The notes under the pieces are model-generated. The model made no database searches. It was not told where the DNA came from and saw only the letters and a list, made by a program, of their open reading frames with translations. Positions 8,428-19,594 of a DNA stretch of 64,000 bases are shown piece after piece (position 1 is the stretch's first letter; the number at the start of each line of letters is the position of its first letter). Source of the DNA: Azolla caroliniana (Eukaryota; Polypodiophyta); the NCBI GenBank assembly GCA_043228905.1, contig JBHGNT010000020.1, positions 5,704,001 to 5,768,000 of the forward strand. The letters run 5' to 3'. The translations under genes were made by a program, and so were the position numbers.

Positions 8428-9273
8428 TGTCGTGCCTTTCGGCTCCGGATCGTTGCGTGAGTCGGGTGGGAACCACAGAGGTCTTGGACTAGGAGAAAGA
8501 AGTTCGTGAGATAGAGATTAATTATGAATAAATAGCGAAGAGAAAGATAAGAAACTCGTGAATCACACGAGTATACTATATTAATTGGTACTTAGGGTGT
8601 TAGGAGAGAAGTAGATGTATAAATCGTGAATCCCACGAATAATTTTTGTATTGATTAATACTTAATCCAAATAATCAACAACAACTACAATGTGCTCCCC
8701 ATCCTTATATAGTGATGGGAGAGACTAAGCATAGCTACATGCTTTTTCTCATATGTTCATGCACACTAAATGTGCATGTGATGCTTTTTTTTATTTATTT
8801 TATTTCCTAAGTATAGGGCTCATGCACGCTAGATGTGCATGAGTTATTTTTAGTGTCTCGTGTTTTTTCTTTTTCATATATTAAAGAAATACACGATTTA
8901 CCTTTTAATAAAGGTATGCATAAATAAAGGTCTTATACATATTAAATCTATATTTAAAACACTTAAGATAATTTAATGTAATGGTAAGGTTGGGGTTTGT
9001 CAACGTGGAGGTGCAGAGTTCGAATCACGCCCTGCGCAGTAGTGAGTATTTCCTTTTTTTACATTTATGTCTCTTCCTTGCCGGTATGCCGTTTTCTTCC
9101 TTGCCGGTATGCCGTTTTCCTCCTTGCCGGTATGCCGTTTTTCCTCCTTGCCGGTATGCCGTTTTCCTCCTTGTCGGTATGCCGTTTTCTTCCGGTTCTC
9201 ACCGAGCACTCCATTCTCTATCCGGAGGGACAAAAATATAATTTCCACATAGTGTGCAACCTACACTACGACA
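8428..9273 (-). repeat. Gypsy1 5' LTR (right, 846 bp)
   Basis: Same termini as the left LTR. It is 70 bp longer, almost entirely because the 23-bp minisatellite (9078-9193) has five units instead of two, one of them with an extra T. I otherwise noted a single substitution (CCTTGCGC versus CCCTGCGC). Carries the TATA-like box at 8703-8714, hairpins at 8555-8571 and 8624-8638, and the tRNA-like module at 8974-9030. Confidence 0.93.
9078..9193. repeat. 23-bp minisatellite, 5 copies
   Basis: Five tandem units starting at 9078, 9101, 9124, 9148 and 9171. The third is 24 bp because of one extra T; the last has TTGTCGG in place of TTGCCGG. Confidence 0.9.
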
Positions 9274-10637
9274 GCGGTTCCAGCTTGATTAGTGTCAAGG
9301 ATAAACATCCTCCCTTCACGACGCCCTTGCGCGATCACTTTGCCTTCCTCTTCTATGAAGCAGCCGAGGTGCGTGAATTGAACTTGCATATCTTGGTCGA
9401 CGATCTGATTGACCGACACAAGGTTCTTGGTTATTGTCGAGACGTGCAGCACGTTCATTAGCTTCCCTTTCTGCTCGACGTGGCTGAGGGAAACTTCGCC
9501 GACATGTTCGATGGTATGAGGAGTGTAGTCTCCCGTTTCGACCACTCCTTTCTTTTCCGGCTTCTCCAAGTACGAGAACCATTCCTCGTGACTCGTCATA
9601 TGATTTGACGCTCCGGAATCGACATACCACACCTCACTTGATTTTGAGGTGTTCACGTCCATTGAGTTGGCCTTATGCTTCATTACGAAGGCAGGGCCCG
9701 CTCCATTCCCGGCTCTTTCTGATCCTTCCGCGTAGTGTGACTTTTGACGCCTCTCCGCGTCCTTTCCGCTTGATCCGTCTTTGTCCGAAGTAGCCTTCTT
9801 TTTCCAGCACTCGCTCTCCTTGTGGCCTTTCTTGCCACAGTACCAACAATCCGATGCGGCCTTCTCTTGCCATCTTCCGGTGCCACCATGACTCCCCCTG
9901 CTTCTGGGGTGTTCGGAATTGCTTCCAACATTTCGATTATGCCGTCCATTCTTCTCTTTTCGGCCGCCTCCATTGCCCACCGATCTGCCTCGTTCACCAC
10001 AACCACGGGGCCTATCATCCTCCGTGTAGAGCATCTTGCCATCGGTGTGCGCACTCGTCGATGCACCCGCGTGGTTTTCTTCTTCGAGAAACATTGTCTG
10101 AAGCTCGAAAAATGAAGGCGTATTCTCCCTCGTGTTGACCGCCGTTCGGAAAGCTCCGAACTTGGACGCTAACCCGCCAAGACAAACCTGCACCATCTCG
10201 TCTTCCTTGACGTTCACGTTGACAGAGGCGAGTGAGTCGCAGATTTCTTTGATCTTGGTGGTGTAGTCAGCCACCGACATATCTCGTTGTCGTACATTGC
10301 TCAACTCTTGCCTAAGTTGAAGCTTCCTGGTTGTAGTGCTTACGGCGAAGACCTTTTTCAGGTTTCCCCAAGCTTCTTTGGGCATCTTGGAGTCTCAGAT
10401 ATGACTCAGCAGCTGGTCTCCGACACTGGACACAAAGCAGTACATCACTCTGCTTGCCGCTTGTTCCGACATTGGAAAGTCCGTGTATGTCACATCAGGT
10501 GCTGTGTCGTTAGCTCCGTCAACATAACTCTAGTAACCGTGCCCAAGCAGGTACTGGTGCATCTTGTACAACCAAGATGCGTAGTTGGATCTGTCGAGCT
10601 TCTCCACCGGGAGCGAGCTAGCCATTCCTCTGTCCAT
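9274..10637 (-). pseudogene. Copia A gag-protease, broken
   Basis: Upstream half of copia A. The conceptual start is the ATG at 10635-10637 (MDRGMASSLPVEKLDRSNY), with in-frame stops near 10530 and 10396. From 10385 an open stretch encodes the gag core (MPKEAWGNLKKVF, LRQELSNVRQRDMSVADY), a zinc knuckle (CWYCGKKGHKESEC) and the protease motif WYVDSGASNHMTS. The frame then reads to the gypsy1 insertion at 9274 and resumes at 1983 in GAG-pre-integrase. Dead because of the stops and the insertion. Confidence 0.88.
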
Positions 10638-10738
10638 ATCTGTTGTCTTCTCCTTTTTCGAAAAAAAAACAAAGAACAACTTCAACTCTGTTTTGTCGCA
10701 AGCTTATCTTGTCGGCTCTAGAGGACTTCAACCCTCGC

Positions 10739-10750
10739 GCTCTGATTCCA
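10739..10750 (-). promoter_or_regulatory. Primer-binding site of copia A
   Basis: Minus strand TGGAATCAGAGC directly beside the LTR, one base different from the initiator tRNA-Met site TGGTATCAGAGC usual in plant copia elements. Confidence 0.8.
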
Positions 10751-11139
10751 TGTAAAAGTTGTGCGGAAGCGTGTGTGTAAACGCAGAGTAGTTCAGTAAA
10801 CAAAGAAAACACAAAGATGGAGATGGAGACAGAGAGACAGAGAGACTATATATCAAATTCAAAATAATTCTCTGTTTTGTACATACTTTGTGCTCAATAA
10901 GCACCTTATATACAAGCCCTGACAATCGGGCTGACACAAGTATTGACAATACTTGAATGCTCATAAATGAGCCGACTACACAAACTCCCAAAATTATTCC
11001 TTTACGAGGAATAATGCTCTAACGGCCTCTTCGGTTTTCACACCGATGCGGCCTGTTGTGCGTACTTTTTCACGCACCCAATCTACGCACTGGGTTACGT
11101 TGCGTACTTCACACCGAATGTTGAGGTTGTCTCTCAACA
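10751..11139 (-). repeat. Copia A 5' LTR (389 bp)
   Basis: In element sense it starts TGTTGAGAGACAACC (at 11139) and ends ACTTTTACA (at 10751). The flank on the right, GATTC at 11140-11144, should be the target duplication, but the partner lies left of the window. Copia A is inserted in the integrase region of copia B. Confidence 0.82.
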
Positions 11140-13288
11140 GATTCGGTAGTTGGAGAATTATTTTCAATCTCCCAATCGACTATTGTCTTTTCCTCCATGA
11201 AGACAATGTCGCAGCTCCTAATCACTTTCTTCTCGGCTAAGTCCCAGAGCCGATAGCCAAATTCATCCTTATTGTAGCCGAGAAATATACCTGGCCAAGA
11301 TTTCGGGTCTAATTTTCCCCTTTGGTCTTTTGCCACATGCACATAGGCAAGACAGCCGAACACCCTCAGATGTCGGTACGAAATGTCTTTGCGGCTCCAC
11401 ACCGTTTGTGGGATATCACCATCCAAGGGTACTGAGGGTGATCAGTTTATCACGTACGCTGCCATCATCAGCGCCTCAACCCAGAACGTCTCCGGTAACT
11501 TAGCATGCGCAAGCATACTTCGAACCCTTTCCATTACAGTCTGGTTCATTCTCTCGGCCAGCCCATTAAGATCTGGTGTCTTCGGCATGGTATACTAGAG
11601 CCAGATTCCTTGATTTCGGCAATATTCCTCAAATGGTCCACGGTACTCTCTGCCATTGTCCGCTTGGACTGCCTTCAGCTTTCGGCCGGTTTCTCTCTTG
11701 GCCCTTTCTTGGAACTCTTTGAAGATGGATAACACTTGATCCTTCATCTTCAGCATAGAAGCCCACAACTTCCAGCTACAATCATCAATGAAGGTCATGA
11801 AATACTGTGGACCACCATGCGACTTCATGTCCACATATCATACATTTGTATGCACGAGTTCCAGCAGCATTTGCTTCCTCATCGGGGGCCTTGCTCGGAA
11901 GGATGTTCAATTCTGTTTGCCAGCCAAACAATCAGTGCACTTCTCAAGTTGCATGTTCTTCACCTCCGGAATCAGGTTGTCCTCGGCAAGCTTTCGCATC
12001 CCCTTCTGGCTCATATGGCACAATCTCCTGTGCCATAGTTCACCGACCGTGTCAGTTGCCATGTTTGCTTCTCCTCGGCATATTCGAGCATTCATTATGT
12101 ACAGTGTGTTGATCTTCCGAGGTCGAGCCGTGATCAGGCTTGCAAAACTTCATGACACCGTTCTGGATGCTACCCATGTAGCTTTCATCATCTAGCCAAC
12201 CGGCTGATATTAGGTTCAATCGAACCTCCGGAACGTGTCGTACATCTCTCAACACAAGTCTGCACACAGTTGAGGTTTCCAAACACACATCTCCAATGCT
12301 GACGATTCGGTATGCTCCTTCATTTCCCATCTTTACAGATCCGAGGTCTCCGACTCTATAGGATGAGAAGCACTTTCAGTCAGGGGTTAGGTGAAACGAC
12401 ACACCCGAATCGACCACCCATGTTGATTCTTCGCCTGCAAGATTCACTTCGTTTTTCTCATTGATGAGCAAAAACTCCTCCTGACTCGTGACGATTGCTG
12501 AGGTGTTCTTCCTATCTGGGATTTTCTTCGGCTCTACACCATCAACTCCCCCTTTCTCCTTTCGAAAGTGTCAGAAGTTTTTCTAGAAGTGCCCCGGCTT
12601 CCCACAATAGAAGCACGTCAGTCTCCCCCTCGACTTCGACCTGGTTCCTAACTTATGTCACCTTCCGTGTCTAAGGCCTTTTGGTCGGTATTGGACTCTC
12701 GGTCCTTCTGGCGAGCTTCTACGCTTAGCAAGCTTGACTTCACCTACTCTAGGGATAGGTGTTTCCCTTCCGGTGCCGCGTTGCCCAACGTGACAACCAG
12801 CGGTTCCCAACTGTCCGGAAGGGATCCCAACAACAATAGTGTTAATACCTCATCGGCCAGAGGTACTTCTAGAGAGATGGTTTGGTTCATCAATCCTTGA
12901 AAGGCATTAATATGCTCCACCATACTGGAGCCATCCTGATACCGAAGCCTCACGATTTTTTGAAATATTGAGACTCAATTCATGGTGTTCTTGTTTTCGA
13001 ACATGACATTGATCTTCTTCCATAGGATGTCAACGTTTGTTTCTTCACCGAAGTTGTTGTATAGACTCATGTTTATAAAACACCTTATATATGTGGTCGC
13101 CTTCTGATGCAAAACTTCCCCAAGTCGTTGCATCGATCTTGTCTAGTCTTTTATCTCCGAATTGCAACGGCAGCCAGAGGTCTTTGCACACGAGCATGTC
13201 TCTCATCTTCGACTTCCACACTGAGTAGTTGGAGCCGGTGAGCTTAAACATGCCGCCGAACGAGTATTCCATCACTCTAATACCATTT
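11140..13288 (-). pseudogene. Copia B gag-protease-integrase, broken
   Basis: Decayed minus-strand copia. From 13275: gag start (MFKLTGSNYSVWKSKMRDML), gag body near 12744-12953 (EHINAFQGLMNQTISLEVPL), zinc knuckle near 12600 (CFYCGKPGHF), protease WVVDSGVSFHLTP near 12400, then GAG-pre-integrase (ELWHRRLCHMSQKGMRKLAED, 11907-12095). Integrase core (SHGGPQYFMTFIDDCS, 11595-11834) and integrase C-terminus (HLRVFGCLAYVHVA, 11140-11426) follow. Many stops and frame changes. It ends at the copia A insertion. Same lineage as copia C, D and E. A degenerate primer site (TGGTATTAGAG) lies at 13276-13286. Confidence 0.85.
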
Positions 13289-13966
13289 TGTTAGGAATCG
13301 ACCGGCCATAACCGTTTACATGTTCGTATTCGTGTGTAGAAATCAAGAACTAGTACGCAAAAAGAAAAAAAACGTGAAGACACAAAGACACCGATGTTTT
13401 ACGTCGAAAACCCAGTTCGGAATCGACTGGCCCCAACCAATTACATGTTCGTATTTGTGTGCAGAAATCAAGAACTAGTACGCAGACAGAAAAAAAACGT
13501 GAAGACACAGAGACACTGATGTTTTACGTCGAAAACCCGAAATGGGAAAAACCACGGGGGTCCACAAACCCCGAGAAAAAACAGATCACTATGGTAGAAA
13601 GGAAGTACAAATACGGACCTCCAAGGCAACAACCTCCAAATACGGACGGCTACTGAGTTACACTCTCACACTCTCACTCACGGTTACAGAGGCAACTACC
13701 TCGTTCTAACTTTTACAATAATGATCAACTACACCTTTTCTAAAGTTTGCCCTAGGTGCTTATAAACAAAAGAAACTTTCCGGCTATTTACAAGTATAGC
13801 CCCCAAGAGGCATTTTAGACTATTTACAATTATAGCCCTCCAAAACAGTTTCGGTTTCGGCCTCAACCAAATGACCCTTGTGTCCTCGATTTCGGTTTCG
13901 GCCTTAGCCGAGTTACTCACCAGATCGATTCTTCTCTTCCCATCTGGAGGGACCTGTTTCCCAACA
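13289..13966 (-). repeat. Copia B 5' LTR (678 bp)
   Basis: In element sense it starts TGTTGGGAAACAGGTCCC (13966) and ends CGATTCCTAACA (13289). Its terminal part is tandemly duplicated: 13296-13420 and 13421-about 13536 are near copies with a 125-bp offset, each containing TTTTACGTCGAAAACCC. The LTR interrupts the X' LTR. Confidence 0.75.
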
Positions 13967-14355
13967 CACAGCATGACGACAGAAACAGAGATCGGAAAGG
14001 CCAAAGTTTGTAGAGCTCGGTCTAGCAACACTTTGTCCTCCAAAATGTGGATCCCTTTCCTCCCTTCTCCCTCTCCTTTTATCGCTCAAGGAGAGAGGGA
14101 GGTCGTTACATCAGGCAATTAAGGTAGTCGCTTTCTGTGAGAGATTTCCCTCGATTCTCTCCACCTAAACTTCTTTTGGTTCTCTATAAGTGTGGGACAT
14201 AAAGTACCCCTTTTACTACTCTACCTACTACTTTAAATACTCTACTCATATTTACATCCGGTAGTACATAAAGACAGATTTGTGTGCATCCGTGCACACC
14301 CCCGTTCACGTGCATCCTCTCCCTTTTCTCCTAGTAGCCGGAATTCTTCACGACA
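13967..14355 (+). repeat. X' gypsy-type LTR remnant (3' end)
   Basis: Noncoding sequence that parallels the last about 400 bp of LTR X (36990-37396), with shared blocks such as CACTTTGTCCTCC, GAGGTCGTTACATCA and GCCGGAAT, and an ending of CACGACA. It is followed by ACGT and then by copia C coding sequence, so it was an insertion in copia C with a 4-bp duplication ACGT. Its left part was displaced by copia B. Confidence 0.65.
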
Positions 14356-15170
14356 ACGTGACAAAGGTGCTTTAGAGGTTCAACATGGTGGATGTGAAGC
14401 TGATCGGGTCGACACTTTCGGCAAACTACAAGTTGTCCGGGAAACAAAGCTCAAAGAAAAAGGCGGAGAAAGTTGAGATTACGAAGGTATCGTATGTCTC
14501 AGCAGTCAGAAGCCTAATGTACGCAATAGTGTGTACCTTGCCGGTCATCGGATATGCGGTCGGAGTGGTTAGCTGGTTCATGAGCAATCCGGGAAGAGAG
14601 CACTAGGTCGCCATCAAGTGGATCCTCCGGTACCTGAAAGGCCCCTCGAGCATGTGCCTTGGATTTGGCTCAGGTAAACCTCTATTGGAAGGCTTTACTA
14701 ATTCAGACATGTCGGCGGATGTAGATACCAGCCGGTCCACATCCAGATACGCATGACCTATGTAGAGGGAGCCGTATGGTGGTAGTCGAGGCTGCAAAAA
14801 TCAGTGGCACTGTCGACAATGGAAGCGGAGTACATGGCGGTTGTAGAGGCCGGCAAGGAAGTAATCTAGATGAAGGACTTCATCGGAGAGCAGGGAAATC
14901 AACAGGAGGAATTCCGACTCTATTATGACAGTCAAAGTGCCATCGACCTTGCAAAGAACACGACCTACCACTCCAGGACCAAGCACATCCAAAGGAGATA
15001 TCACTAGCTTCGGGAGAAGGTGGAAGGCAAAGACTTTCCCCTGACGAAGATCCGCACGGAGGAGAACGAGTCAGACATGTTGACCAAGGTGTTGTAGGCC
15101 GAGAAGCTAGACGTGTGCCGAGGACGGATCGGATTGACAAGACATCTCATGCCGGAGTGAAGGGGGAGTT
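14356..15170 (+). pseudogene. Copia C RT end and RNase H, broken
   Basis: Plus-strand remnant homologous to the end of copia E Pol. Segments: VTKVL.RFNM, then GSTLSANYKLSGKQSSKKKAEK, SLMYAIVCTLPVIGYAVGVVSWFMSNPG, a stop, ILRYLKG, EGFTNSDMSADVDTSRSTS, and RNase H LQKSVALSTMEAEYMAVVEAGKEVI. Several stops (e.g. near 14605, 14755, 14865, 15003). A polypurine tract AAGGGGGAGTT at 15160-15170 precedes the LTR. Outermost and oldest layer of the left nest. Confidence 0.85.
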
Positions 15171-15363
15171 TGTTAGGAAATCGGTCCCTCTGGATGGGAA
15201 CCGAACGATCCAAATCCGATGTGAACCAGTAGTAGGAACATATTAGTAAATATGTTCGGATGTGCCTATTGAGGCGATACTTGTAAATAGCCCGAAATTT
15301 ATATGAGTATGAATAACTAGGGCAAAAACTTATTGTATGTAGTTAGTTCAGTTGTAACTGTTG

Positions 15364-15409
<46 letters not shown>

Positions 15410-15680
15410 TACAAGAAGTTGTATCAACTGTAACCGCCTGTTGGCGAAGATATAGCGCAAGAGGTCATTGCCTCTGAGTCTCTCATTGTAGCCTTCTTCT
15501 CTCTTATAGTGATCCTATTCGAACTCTTGTGATTTTGCCTCTCGAGGTTTTCCACATTAACATACGGTGTTGTCTCCTCTCGTAAGTGCACAATCTTTAT
15601 TTCAATTTTGTTTCTTCCATTGTGCGTTTGGATCTTGGTTGTGGCTAAGAACGATTCTTCTCACTTTGATTATACAATCA
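15171..15680 (+). repeat. Copia C 3' LTR (end approximate)
   Basis: Starts TGTTAGGAAATCGGTCCCTC directly after the polypurine tract, like the LTR starts of copia B, D and E. The right end near ATACAATCA (15680) is judged from similarity to the D LTR end. Contains an (AT)n-(AG)n microsatellite at 15364-15410. Confidence 0.6.
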
Positions 15681-16329
15681 ACTTGCAAGATGACGCATGT
15701 CCGTCCTTTGGTCCCATTTATGGGCTCTCTAAACCAAAGTTGGGGGCTTTCTGAACTTATATAATGAGAACCTTAAGATGGTTTTCATTCAACCATCTAA
15801 ATTGCCAACTTGGCTCGTTTCATCAATGTATTGATCATTGTAGTCTTAATATAACCACAATATGTAATCATTATGCATTATCTTTAACTCCAAAACTATG
15901 CAATCAATAGTGGATCTCTAATAGGTGATTAGGAACTAGGAATGGTAGACATCGGAACTTGTTGGCCATACATCAAGTGGAATGGTGTGTGTCTAATGAC
16001 AACTTTCTAAGATATCCCAAAAGCCCATAGAGTTGCGTTAGGTTTTTCATTTCAATCGAAGTAGATGCCATAATGATTTGGGTGTATGGTATCCATATGT
16101 GGTGATGATACGTCAATCATCATATGACGCTCGTTTGCCCTTGCTTGCTTCTGTGACGCCATCCGACTTTCCAATAATTGGGTCTCTTTGTGTGCTCGCT
16201 CACTCATGCTCTTCTATAAAATAGACACACTGACATAAAAGTGTCACATCTAACATGTATGTATGTACATATGTGATGGATAAAAACATAAAAGTTGAGA
16301 AAGACCGGCTTCCCTTATTTTGTTTGTGT
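15681..16329. other. No gene seen (intergenic)
   Basis: Noncoding sequence between copia C and the methyltransferase gene region. I see no coding similarity, repeat termini or RNA gene in it. Confidence 0.5.
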
Positions 16330-16361
<32 letters not shown>

Positions 16362-16437
16362 AAGGGTGGGCGGGCAAAGGAAGAAGAAAGCAAACAAACA
16401 AGGTCCCCTTTACACCCCCCCCCCCCCCCCCTCCCAT

Positions 16438-16471
<34 letters not shown>

Positions 16472-16599
16472 TTAGATCAATACATACGTACATACATACA
16501 TACAGAGGTCCCCATCTCCACTTCTTCCTTCTCGTTCCATTGAGTTTCTTCGTCACGCCCGCTTCCTTCCCTTTTGGCAAAGTTCCTTTCTTCTCTAGG

Positions 16600-16640
<41 letters not shown>
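16330..16640. repeat. Cluster of (CT)n tracts and a poly-C run upstream of the gene
   Basis: (TC)n at about 16330-16356, 17 consecutive C at 16415-16431, (TC)n at 16438-16469 and (TC)n at 16605-16637. CT-rich tracts of this type are common in plant promoters and 5' leaders, so this may be the promoter or leader of the methyltransferase gene. Possible leader splice donors are AGGTAATC at 16599 and CAGGTAAGG at 16867, with an acceptor TTGGCAG at 17230. All of that is inference. Confidence 0.6.
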
Positions 16641-16644
<4 letters not shown>

Positions 16645-17244
16645 CTCTGGGTTTCCTGTCCAATTTAATGCACAATAGGTTTTGTTCTTTTTCCTTTCTC
16701 TTCTTTGTTCATCTCTGTTTTTTTGGGGAATCAGAGAAGAATGGGTTTCTTTTTCTATTTTCTTTTTTGTTTCTTGTATTTTGTTCCCGCATTGCATTGA
16801 TTTCTGTTTTACTGTTAGGGTTTGTTATGATTTTCTTCTCTTGCTTCAATTGCTATATGTATGCAGGTAAGGCATACAAACATGCATTGTATTATCGTAT
16901 GTATGTATGTATTATATCGTATAATTCATTGTACGTGTTGTAATATCTATATGTGGGTGTATATGTCTATGTATTGCATTGCATTGCATTTTTATTGTAT
17001 ATATGCGTGTGCATTTGTTGGTTTGTATATGTATGCATGCACGTATGTGTATATGTGTATGCCATGCCATTGAGAGGCATATATGCATGGATTTTTGCAC
17101 ATATACACACAAACACATGCATACATACAGTCATGTCATAATGAAGTAGGAATATACACATACACATAAGGTTCACGCCCTTAGTCATGCCATTGAGTGT
17201 TGACCAATTTCTACCCTTTTATATTGGCAGAGTTTGAATTTGGC

Positions 17245-18299
17245 ATGGACATATCTGTAGATGTGGAACCATCATTGACATCAAAAATCGTGCACTCTCA
17301 CCAAGTAGGTTTCAAGAACAACATTGAAATAGCATATTTTTTTCAATATGCAAATTGCCTATTTTTTCTATGCCTAAAGGAAGCCATTTTTTTACCATAT
17401 ACATACATACATCCATATACATATACATATACATATATATACATATACATATATATATATATATATATATATGTCTGTGTGTGTATCTTTTATTATTATT
17501 AATGCCAAGTAGATATTTGTGCTTGGTTCGAATTTAGGTTCCATCACCTCGAACACGAATTGCAGACATTGGGCTCATTGGCCGCCATCCCGAAGTATAT
17601 GAGCCGTGTGATGATTCATTCGCCCTTGTAGATGCACTTCTTGCAGACCGGCAACATCTCTGTGCCCTTCAACCTAATGTGTGCTTAGAGGTTGGGTGTG
17701 GAAGTGGGTATGTTATAACATCACTAGCTTTGATACTTGGTAGCAATTGTGACAAAAAAATCCAATACTTAGCCACCGATATAAGTGAAGTAGCTGTCAA
17801 CACTACTCGATTGACACTTGAAGCACATCGGGTCAATGCTGAGGTAATTGTGACTGACCTTGTCTCAGGGCTAGAGAAACAACTCAATGGTAGTGTTGAT
17901 GTGCTCCTCTTTAATCCACCTTATGTCCCCACACCAGAGGATGAGGTGGGTGTAAATGGAATTACATCTTCATGGGCTGGAGGAGATAAAGGCCGGACCG
18001 TGATTGATCGGATGCTATCAATCGTTGATTCTCTGTTATCCAGTAAAGGAATATTCTATCTTGTAACAGTCACAGCCAACAATCCCGGGGAGATTTGTCA
18101 AATCATGAGAAGGAAAGGGTTTGCATCAAGAATAGTCGTTCAACGTTATACTGAAGAGGAGAGTTTACACATCTTGAAGTTTTGGCGAGATACGTTAGAT
18201 GAAGGGTTATTAGATTTTACCGGACCAACCCTTCCATCTCCACGATCTTCCACATCGTTCCTGCAGCGTTCTCTTTCACGTTTAGTATCATTTAAGTGA
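17245..18299 (+). CDS. HEMK2/N6AMT1-type glutamine methyltransferase
   Basis: Two coding exons. Exon 1 is 17245-17304 (20 codons, MDISVDVEPSL...), ending at donor GTAGGT. Exon 2 is 17538-18299, after acceptor TTTAG. The join is in phase and gives 273 residues. Exon 2 has HPEVYEPCDDSF at 38-49, the SAM-binding EVGCGSGYV at 71-79, ATD at 99-101 and the catalytic NPPYVP at 146-151, then AWAGGxxGRTVIDRM-like and FYLVT segments. The family methylates the Gln of the GGQ motif in release factor eRF1, acting as a heterodimer with Trm112. Length fits the plant family, though the C-terminal 30 residues (SPRSSTSFLQRSL) are not conserved as far as I know. Exon 1 is less certain because the conserved part starts in exon 2, which has no early ATG. 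Confidence 0.87.
17397..17472. repeat. (AT)n/(ATAC)n microsatellite in intron
   Basis: Purine-pyrimidine alternating tract inside the predicted intron 17305-17537, probably length-polymorphic. Confidence 0.8.
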
Positions 18300-19030
18300 A
18301 AAAAGAAAGCGTACATACAATTTCAGCAATTGTACATAGTGGATCTTTTGTTTTGACACTTGGCCACCAGAAAAAGGGGCTTTGATAATGTCATGCCTCA
18401 AATGCCATGTTTTCCTTACGAAATTTTCTATTTGTGATATGTTTTTTAAATGTATTTTGTCGATGTTGTTCCCTTATCCTCATCGTTTACCTAAAAATTT
18501 AACTGGAAGGGTAAAAATGCAATTTAAAACATGTGAGCCAAAAGGTTCAGTGAAATGGAACTCAGCAATGGGGATTGTGCAAATCTTGCATGCATGGCAT
18601 GATATATTTGCTTGAGGAAGCTAGCCATCGCTAGGTATTCTTAGAATTAACTTATACTAGTTTGTATAATCGCCCTTGGTAAGTTTCATCAACACTCTTT
18701 GTGTAAGTTGCTGTAATCTTTGCATTATTGACTGCATCGTAAGGTGTCTCTACTTTCTGTTTTATTGACCATTGAAAAATTGTATAACTATCAAATTCTC
18801 TCTTTAAATTATATTGTTGGATTTTGGAGACAACGTGGAAGGTTATCATTGATGTACAAGATTATAAGACTTGTGGACGGTGGCTTTCAAGGTTATAATT
18901 ATTAGTAATTACCAACTATATTATGATCTCATGTCTAAAAATTAGAAAATCCACCTGACTGGTAATTCTGAAGAATCCCTTACAAGATTAATTACAATTA
19001 TTTGGATGTTGATGTTTACATTTGGAATTT

Positions 19031-19321
19031 CTCTATTTAAAATTTAGCAATTTGTCTTTTAAGATTCAAAACTTCTTGGAATTTGGTATTATCTTTTGGA
19101 TTTTTCTTCAGGTTAAGACATTTTGAATTTCTAGGTTCATATAAGTTTAAGATTGTCCATATAATCAGAAGGCTGTTCTCTATTTAAGATTTAGCAATTT
19201 TCATCTTTTAAGATTCAAAACTTTTTGTTGTATTGTCTTTTGGATTTTTCTTCAGGTTAAGACATTTTGAATTTCTGGGTTTATATAAGTTTAAAATTGA
19301 CCCATATAATCAGAAGGCTAT
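19031..19321. repeat. Tandem duplication, about 147-bp unit
   Basis: Units 19031-19177 and 19178-19321 share CTCTATTTAA-ATTTAGCAAT, GGATTTTTCTTCAGGTTAAG and CATATAATCAGAAGGCT in the same order, with scattered substitutions and small indels. Confidence 0.85.
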
Positions 19322-19440
19322 TTGAGTTTATATTTGTTTTGCTAACTAGTGTGATTGGTATAGACACATTCTTTTGTGTGGATCACTCTTTAATTCAAGT
19401 TTGGATTTATGCAATGGCGTTGAGATTGATGTTTATGAAT

Positions 19441-19594
19441 GTGAGTCCTACAATTTCAAAATTCCAACATTCTGAATCTATGAGCAATAAGAGTGAGTCC
19501 TAGAATTTCAATAATCCAACATTCTGAATCTATCAGCAATAAGAGTAAGTCCTAGAATTTCAATAATCCAACATTTTGAATCTATGAGCAATAA
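19441..19594. repeat. Three tandem copies of a 52-bp unit
   Basis: Units begin at 19441, 19493 and 19545 (GTGAGTCCTA, GTGAGTCCTA, GTAAGTCCTA) and each ends near GAGCAATAA or CAGCAATAA. Confidence 0.88.

Larger units (their letters stand above)
1984..9273 (-). mobile_element. Gypsy1: near-intact Ty3/gypsy LTR retrotransposon
   Basis: Complete 7290-bp element in reverse orientation. It has LTRs at 1984-2759 and 8428-9273 (TGTCGTG...ACGACA), a polypurine tract beside the left LTR, a primer site beside the right LTR, and two long open frames (gag-protease, pol). It is flanked by the 4-bp direct repeat GCGG (1980-1983 and 9274-9277), and joining the flanks restores the copia A reading frame. Apart from a minisatellite, the LTRs differ at one base that I could find, so insertion is recent. 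It does not match the common plant chromovirus, Athila or Tat signatures. Confidence 0.93.

Noticed and set aside
9078-9193. CRISPR-like array of 23-bp repeats
   Set aside because: Units are directly tandem with no unique spacers, lie inside an LTR of a plant element and occur in two copies in the partner LTR. It is a minisatellite.
1984-9273. Endogenous pararetrovirus or retrovirus
   Set aside because: LTRs, primer site, integrase and a gag-pol layout are those of a Ty3/gypsy retrotransposon. I saw no movement protein, coat protein of pararetroviral type or envelope frame.
16295-16602. Proline/serine/leucine-rich frames over the CT tracts
   Set aside because: Translations of microsatellites (SLSLSL, PPPP) with no conserved part.
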